DNA from: DASZGI01 sp035938995
GTDB taxonomy: Bacteria > Actinomycetota > Actinomycetes > Streptomycetales > Catenulisporaceae
Length of the DNA: 10,126 bases
NCBI RefSeq assembly: GCF_035938995.1
Contig: NZ_DASZGI010000224.1
Location: 1 to 10,126, forward strand
Direction of reading: 5' to 3'
Shown here: piece after piece, positions 6,651 through 10,126 of the stretch
Layout of the letters: each line of letters begins with the position of its first letter
Numbering within the stretch: position 1 is the stretch's first letter
Translations under genes and position numbers: made by a program
Notes under the pieces: generated by a model
What the model was told of the DNA's origin: nothing
Database searches by the model: none
Seen by the model: the letters and a program-made list of their open reading frames with translations, nothing else

Positions 6651-6672
6651 CGCACCGGCGTTGGCCGGTGCG
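6651..6672 (+). other. GC-rich stem-loop just upstream of the cupin ribosome binding site
   Basis: CGCACCGGC-GTTG-GCCGGTGCG forms a perfect 9-bp stem with a 4-nt loop and ends 7 nt before the AAGGAG at 6680. No T-run follows. It could be a 5'-leader hairpin that affects translation or mRNA stability, or a T-less terminator of the regulator transcript. Confidence 0.6.
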
Positions 6673-6679
6673 GCGACCT

Positions 6680-6685
6680 AAGGAG
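6680..6685 (+). promoter_or_regulatory. Ribosome binding site AAGGAG for the second cupin
   Basis: AAGGAG lies 6 nt before GTG at 6692. It fixes the start there rather than at earlier in-frame codons from 6599, which would place the coding region over the hairpin. Confidence 0.8.
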
Positions 6686-6691
6686 ACGACG

Positions 6692-7156
6692 GTGACTCTA
6701 GGCGGCGGCTATCTGCTGCCCTCCCGCGAGGGGCATAAGATCGCGGCGATTGGGCTGGGCATCACGATGAAGACCGACGGCGCGTCGACCCGCGACGCGT
6801 ACTCGCTGTTCGAGTACACGATCCCGCCGCAGACCGACGGGCCGCCGCCGCACATCCACACCCGCGAGGACGAGTCCTTCATCTGCCTGGCCGGACGGCT
6901 CGATGTCCGCCTCGGCGGCGAGGACTTCGTCCTGGGGCACGGGGACTACCTCTATCTGCCCCGCGACGTGGTACACGCCTTCCGGAACCCGTACAGCGAG
7001 GAGTCGCGCGTCATCTCCGTCGTCTCACCGGCTGGCCTGGAGCGCTACTACCAGGCGCTCGCGGACATGCCGCCCGGCCCGAAGGATATCGGGATGATCA
7101 AGAAGATCATGGCCGAGTTCGGCATCGAGCTTCAGCTGCCGCCCGAGGTCCACTGA
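6692..7156 (+). CDS. Single-domain cupin protein upstream of the flavin monooxygenase
   Basis: A 154-residue protein with one cupin barrel. The first motif is PPHIHTREDESFICLAGRL with metal-ligand candidates His54, His56 and Glu61. The second is GDYLYLPRDVVHAF with His95. Both are well conserved, so metal binding is likely. Cupins of this make-up are often annotated as quercetin-2,3-dioxygenase-like, but the family covers isomerases, dioxygenases, hydrolases and small-molecule sensors, and I do not assign a reaction. The GTG start is set by AAGGAG 6 nt upstream. The stop is followed after 2 nt by the ATG of the monooxygenase, so the two are almost certainly co-expressed. It is not obviously a copy of the other cupin at 4456-4959: lengths, ligand spacing and flanking sequence differ. 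Confidence 0.85.
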   Translation: MTLGGGYLLPSREGHKIAAIGLGITMKTDGASTRDAYSLFEYTIPPQTDGPPPHIHTREDESFICLAGRLDVRLGGEDFVLGHGDYLYLPRDVVHAFRNPYSEESRVISVVSPAGLERYYQALADMPPGPKDIGMIKKIMAEFGIELQLPPEVH

Positions 7157-7158
7157 CC

Positions 7159-8706
7159 ATGAGAATCGCGATCATCGGCGCGGGAGTCGCCGGCCTTGTC
7201 ACCGCGAAAGTGCTCACGCAGGCCGGGCACGAGGTGCGGATCTTCGAGAAGGCGCCCGACGTGGGCGGCGTGTGGAGCCGGACGCGGCGCTATCCGGGTC
7301 TGACGACCCAGAGCCCGAAGGCGCAGTACTCGCTCTCCGACTTCCCGATGCCGAAGCACTACCCCGAATGGCCGACCGGCGCCCAGATCCAGGAGTATCT
7401 CGCCGCCTACGCCACCCACTTCGGCCTTGATCCGATGCTGCGCCTGAGCACCGAGGTGACCGCGGCCCGACCGACCGGCGACGGCACCTGGACAGTCAAG
7501 ACCCGCGACGCGGCGGACACAGTATCCACGGACACTTACGATCGGCTTGTCGTGGCCAACGGCGTGTTCTGCGAACCCACCATTCCCTCCTACCACGGCC
7601 TGGCACAGTTTGCCGCGGCCGGCGGCCGGCTGTGCGCAGGCACCGAGTTCCACGACGCCGAGCAGGCCCGCGGCAAGCATGTCCTCGTCGTCGGGTACGG
7701 CAAATCAGCCTGCGATGTCACCGTGCCGATCAGCCGGGTCGCCGCGAGCACCGACGTGATCGCCCGCCAACTGCTGTGGAAGGTCCCACGGAAGGTCGGC
7801 GGCCTACTGAACTTCAAGATGCTGCTGCTCACGCGGCTCGGCGAGGCACTGTTCCGCTACCGGCGCCTGAGGGGATTCGAGAAGTTCCTGCACGGTCGCG
7901 GAAACCGCCTGCGCCAACAGATGATCAACTCCATCGGCACAGTGTCGGTGCGCCAATTCGGCCTGGGGAAGCTCGACCTCGTGCCCGCGGGACAGATGGA
8001 GGACATCGTGCGCGGCGCCATCGGGCTCGCGACCGAGGGCTTCTTCGAGGGCGTCGCCTCGGGCAGCATCACAGTGCACCGGGACCGCACCATCGCGCGG
8101 CTACTCGTCGCGGGCGGCAGGCCTTTCGCGCAGCTCAGCGACGGCACCCTGCTTCAAGCGGACCAGATCGTGTGCGCCACCGGCTTCTCCCAGGGTGTCC
8201 CTTTCCTGCCCGACAACGTGCAGAAGCAACTGCTGGACGAGCGCGGCAACTTCCTGCTCTACCGCCAGATCCTGCCCGTGGACGTTCCGGGACTGTACTT
8301 CAACGGCTACAACTCCTCCTTCTTCAGCCCGCTCAACGCCGAGATCGCCGCTCTGTGGATCGCCGCCGACCTCGCCGGCGCCGTGCCGCTGCCCGACACG
8401 GAAGCCATGCGCCGCGCGGTCGTCGATCAACTGGCCTTCATGGACGAAGCCACGAGCACCCACCACTGCCGCGGCACGAAGATCATCCCTTTCTCGATGC
8501 ACAACGTCGACGAAGTCCTCGACGACCTCGGACTCAACATCAGCCCACTGGTGCGCGCAGTGCATTGGCTCGGTCCGATCAACCCGGCCGCCTACCGACG
8601 CCTCACCCCGACACTGCTGACACGGCTCGCGGCAGGCAGTCCGCGCCACTCCCCCAGCGCCGCGCCGGACAACCGCGACCAACTTCAATCCAACACCGCC
8701 CGATAG
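7159..8706 (+). CDS. Class B flavin monooxygenase (FMO / Baeyer-Villiger type)
   Basis: NAD(P)H- and FAD-dependent monooxygenase of 515 residues. The FAD site GAGVAG is at 7-12, followed by EKAPDVGGVWSRTRRYPGL (30-48), a typical class B continuation. The fingerprint region GTEFHDAEQ (161-169) resembles the FxGxxxHxxx motif, with its first Phe replaced (CAG) and no final Trp or Pro. The NADPH site GYGKSACD is at 179-186, and CATGFSQGVPFL (339-350) is the ATG motif. Such enzymes oxygenate soft nucleophiles or insert oxygen next to ketones. They are not the class A enzymes (MhpA) that hydroxylate phenols. ATG follows the cupin stop by 2 nt. The last 25 or so residues are polar and look disordered. 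It may act on a carbonyl side chain before ring cleavage; the substrate is unknown. Confidence 0.88.
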   Translation: MRIAIIGAGVAGLVTAKVLTQAGHEVRIFEKAPDVGGVWSRTRRYPGLTTQSPKAQYSLSDFPMPKHYPEWPTGAQIQEYLAAYATHFGLDPMLRLSTEVTAARPTGDGTWTVKTRDAADTVSTDTYDRLVVANGVFCEPTIPSYHGLAQFAAAGGRLCAGTEFHDAEQARGKHVLVVGYGKSACDVTVPISRVAASTDVIARQLLWKVPRKVGGLLNFKMLLLTRLGEALFRYRRLRGFEKFLHGRGNRLRQQMINSIGTVSVRQFGLGKLDLVPAGQMEDIVRGAIGLATEGFFEGVASGSITVHRDRTIARLLVAGGRPFAQLSDGTLLQADQIVCATGFSQGVPFLPDNVQKQLLDERGNFLLYRQILPVDVPGLYFNGYNSSFFSPLNAEIAALWIAADLAGAVPLPDTEAMRRAVVDQLAFMDEATSTHHCRGTKIIPFSMHNVDEVLDDLGLNISPLVRAVHWLGPINPAAYRRLTPTLLTRLAAGSPRHSPSAAPDNRDQLQSNTAR

Positions 8707-8929
8707 GCAACCCTGAGCTCGCGCCGCCTCCAGGTTCACAGACATCGACCTGACGCGATGAAGGAGCGGGACAGCGCCACGGTGAATGCCTGGCACACCG
8801 CGCCCGGACGGGGGCCGCCAGCCCGCCTCTGTATCGCAACGAAGCGGTGAACAATTGTGATATTCCAGGGCTCGACTCCGCCCTTGCCGCGCCACTGACC
8901 GACGCCGCCGAGATCGTCCGCGCCGAGGC
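8707..8929. other. Convergent intergenic spacer without a recognisable gene
   Basis: It lies between the monooxygenase stop and the TetR stop. Two tiny plus-strand frames exist: ATG 8758 (30 codons) and GTG 8847 ending TAA 8933 (28 codons, overlapping the TetR end). Neither matches a family I know. The second could be the tail of a decayed gene. No strong terminator hairpin was found. Confidence 0.4.
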
Positions 8930-9553
8930 CTAACCCGTTGCCGAGGTAAGCCAGCGGTCGAGGTCGTCGAGCACCGCTTCGATGGCCGGCCGCAGCTCGT
9001 CGGCGATCTGGTTCTGGCTTTGGCCTTCCCGGGTACGGCGTCCGGCTTCGGTGATGATGATCTGGAAGACGCCGGCGAGTGCGATTCCCCGCAGCTTTGC
9101 GATCTCAGGCGCAACCGCCGCCGTCTCGGCGATAGCGGTGGCCAGGGCGTTGGCCTGGCGGTCTGACATCTCCAGAGCGAGCCGGTGGACGGTCGGACTG
9201 ATGGCGGCCAGGAAGCCGAGCTCGCCGCGCCACTGTTCGGCGGGGATACGGCGGATTGCCTCCACGGTGTCGAGCACGAAATCGCGGATCGCTGCGGCCG
9301 GGCTGGTCCCGGCTGCTCGCGCCCGGATCAGCTGGACCAGCTCATCCTGGACCAGCTGATCACGATCAGTCACCAGCTGTTCTTTGGTCGGGAAGTAGTT
9401 GTAGACGGTCTGCTCGGAGACCTCGGCCTCACGCGCCACGTCGCTGACCGCGACCTGCTCAAACCCGCGCTCGGCGAACAGCCGCGCGGCAGCGTCGGCG
9501 ATGGCCTGGCGCATGCGGGCCTTCTTGCGCTCGCGCAAGCCGGAGTCAGTCAT
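8930..9553 (-). CDS. TetR/AcrR-family transcriptional regulator
   Basis: A 207-residue regulator, usual TetR size. The N-terminus LRERKKARMRQAIADAAARLF leads into a helix-turn-helix with AVSDVAREAEVSEQTVYNYF (about residues 35-54) and the typical PTKEQL. The ligand-binding domain from about residue 70 is variable and gives no hint of the effector. I chose ATG at 9553 (MTDSGLRERKK) over a TTG at 9586, because residues before it lie in the AT-rich promoter region. There is no good ribosome binding site, and a TATGCT box ends 6 nt before the ATG, so the transcript may be leaderless. It is divergent from the SnoaL-like gene, its most likely target; TetR proteins often repress the neighbour they face. 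Nothing links it clearly to the meta-cleavage genes. Confidence 0.92.
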   Translation of the reverse strand: MTDSGLRERKKARMRQAIADAAARLFAERGFEQVAVSDVAREAEVSEQTVYNYFPTKEQLVTDRDQLVQDELVQLIRARAAGTSPAAAIRDFVLDTVEAIRRIPAEQWRGELGFLAAISPTVHRLALEMSDRQANALATAIAETAAVAPEIAKLRGIALAGVFQIIITEAGRRTREGQSQNQIADELRPAIEAVLDDLDRWLTSATG

Positions 9554-9559
9554 GTGCCC

Positions 9560-9565
9560 AGCATA
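9560..9565 (-). promoter_or_regulatory. Candidate -10 box TATGCT for the TetR gene
   Basis: TATGCT on the minus strand fits the actinobacterial TAnnnT pattern and ends 6 nt before ATG at 9553. This would put the transcription start at or next to the start codon, giving a leaderless mRNA. No convincing -35 box accompanies it. Confidence 0.4.
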
Positions 9566-9570
9566 GCAAA

Positions 9571-9606
9571 ACTTGACTTGACACAAAAATTAGAGTTGAC
9601 TCAAAT
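9571..9606. promoter_or_regulatory. Divergent promoter/operator region with repeated TTGACT motifs
   Basis: An AT-rich island in GC-rich surroundings. TTGACA at 9578-9583 and TCAAAT at 9601-9606, 17 bp apart, make a plausible plus-strand promoter for the SnoaL-like gene. The octamers ACTTGACT (9571) and AGTTGACT (9594) repeat 23 bp apart, and TTGA-C-TCAA (9596-9604) is a perfect palindrome over the -10 area. This is a good candidate TetR operator; binding is inferred. Confidence 0.5.
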
Positions 9607-9657
9607 ATGCAGGTTGTGGCGACAGGCCCGAGCGGCCCTGCGCCGCCGGCCACCGAC

Positions 9658-9664
9658 AAAGGAG
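9658..9664 (+). promoter_or_regulatory. Ribosome binding site AAAGGAG for the SnoaL-like gene
   Basis: AAAGGAG lies 5 nt before ATG at 9670. It selects this start over an in-frame ATG at 9607 that lies directly at the putative promoter and has no such site. Confidence 0.8.
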
Positions 9665-9669
9665 TTCCT

Positions 9670-10125
9670 ATGACAACCACCCACGGCACCAGCCGAACTG
9701 CGCACCTGCTCGCGCTGATGAAGAAGGGGGACGACGCGTTCAACGCCCGCGACTTCGCCGTGGTGGACACGGTCCACCACCCCGACATGGTCGCGTACAT
9801 CACCGGGCTCGCAGAACCCGTCTACGGACGCGAAGCGCACGCCACAGCGATGCACCAGATGCTGCGCATCTTCCCCGACATGCATGTGTACAGCGACCCG
9901 TATCCGATTCAGTTCGGCAGCGGTGACTGGATCACCGTGGTCACTCACGCCACCGGAACCTTCACCGGGCAGATGACCATGCCCGACGGCACCGTGATCC
10001 CTGCGACCGGAAAGGCGTTCGACGTCGAGTTCGGCCAGACCACCAAGTGGGACGGCGACCAGCTCATCGTCATCTCCGCCTTCTGGGACGCCGCTGCGCA
10101 GCGGCAGCAGATCGGCCTCGCCTAG
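9670..10125 (+). CDS. SnoaL-like / ester-cyclase-family protein (NTF2-like fold)
   Basis: A 151-residue protein spanning one NTF2-like alpha+beta domain. It shows the usual SnoaL progression: an N-terminal helix with KKGDDAFNARDFAVVD, then YGREAHATAMHQMLRIFPDM, strands with DWITVVTHATGTFTGQM, a DGTVIPATGKAFDVEFG loop, and the closing strand ISAFWDAAAQRQQIGL. Family members include polyketide cyclases, limonene epoxide hydrolase relatives and many proteins without known activity. In regulator-adjacent settings they are often small stress- or xenobiotic-associated proteins. A complete gene: TAG at 10123-10125 is the penultimate position of the window. It is controlled most likely by the divergent TetR. 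A link to the aromatic pathway is possible but unsupported; reaction unknown. Confidence 0.85.
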   Translation: MTTTHGTSRTAHLLALMKKGDDAFNARDFAVVDTVHHPDMVAYITGLAEPVYGREAHATAMHQMLRIFPDMHVYSDPYPIQFGSGDWITVVTHATGTFTGQMTMPDGTVIPATGKAFDVEFGQTTKWDGDQLIVISAFWDAAAQRQQIGLA

Positions 10126-10126
10126 C

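Noticed and set aside
7632..8753. 373-codon plus-strand frame within the monooxygenase
   Set aside because: Arg/Pro-rich alternative frame of the FAD enzyme; no family features.
8851..8858. ACAATTGT palindrome
   Set aside because: Only 8 bp, single copy, in a convergent spacer where an operator is not expected.
8101..9114. 337-codon minus-strand frame spanning the monooxygenase end and the TetR end
   Set aside because: It crosses two well-supported genes and shows no domain motifs.
9554..9586. TTG-initiated N-terminal extension of the TetR protein
   Set aside because: The extra residues fall in the promoter/operator region and the family normally starts near the RERKK segment, as with ATG 9553.
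9607..9669. Upstream ATG for the SnoaL-like gene
   Set aside because: In frame but directly after the putative -10 region and without a ribosome binding site; AAAGGAG supports ATG 9670.

Overview
The window looks like a high-GC actinobacterial chromosome (inferred from strong G/C bias at third codon positions, GTG starts and very tight gene packing). It carries an aromatic meta-cleavage locus of the mhp type (as in E. coli 3-phenylpropionate catabolism) with unusual accessory genes, followed by an unrelated-looking TetR/SnoaL pair. No tRNA, rRNA, CRISPR or insertion sequence was seen.

Positions 1-5732, minus strand: seven genes packed into what must be one operon. In transcription order they are an atypical short-chain dehydrogenase/reductase (SDR), a small gentisate-dioxygenase-like cupin, an MhpC-type C-C hydrolase, an MhpB-type class III extradiol dioxygenase, an MhpD-type 2-hydroxypentadienoate hydratase, an acylating acetaldehyde dehydrogenase (MhpF) and a 4-hydroxy-2-oxovalerate aldolase (MhpE). 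The aldolase runs off the left edge of the window. Five junctions overlap by 1 or 4 nt and the sixth has a 1-nt gap. Ring cleavage of a 3-substituted catechol, hydrolysis, hydration, aldol cleavage and CoA-dependent aldehyde oxidation would give pyruvate, acetyl-CoA and a carboxylic acid from the side chain. Only the hydrolytic branch is encoded; the oxalocrotonate branch is absent.

Positions 5733-8706, plus strand: a divergent IclR-family regulator (the family of E. coli MhpR), then a second, different cupin and a class B flavin monooxygenase (FMO/Baeyer-Villiger type). No MhpA-type class A hydroxylase is visible, so the flavin monooxygenase is the only ring- or side-chain-attacking oxygenase in view. 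A 17-bp palindrome GTCCC-N7-GGGAC occurs exactly twice: over codons 2-7 of the regulator and 87 bp before the second cupin. A 9-bp-stem hairpin lies just ahead of that cupin's ribosome binding site.

Positions 8707-8929: a spacer between convergent genes, with no recognisable gene. Positions 8930-10125: a TetR-family regulator (minus) divergent from a SnoaL-like protein (plus). They share an AT-rich promoter/operator with repeated TTGACT motifs.

The least ordinary points are the SDR, which lacks any standard start codon despite a perfect AGGAGG and also lacks the catalytic Tyr and Lys; the paired palindromes; and the combination of two cupins, a class B monooxygenase and a meta-cleavage operon, whose substrate cannot be read from the sequence.
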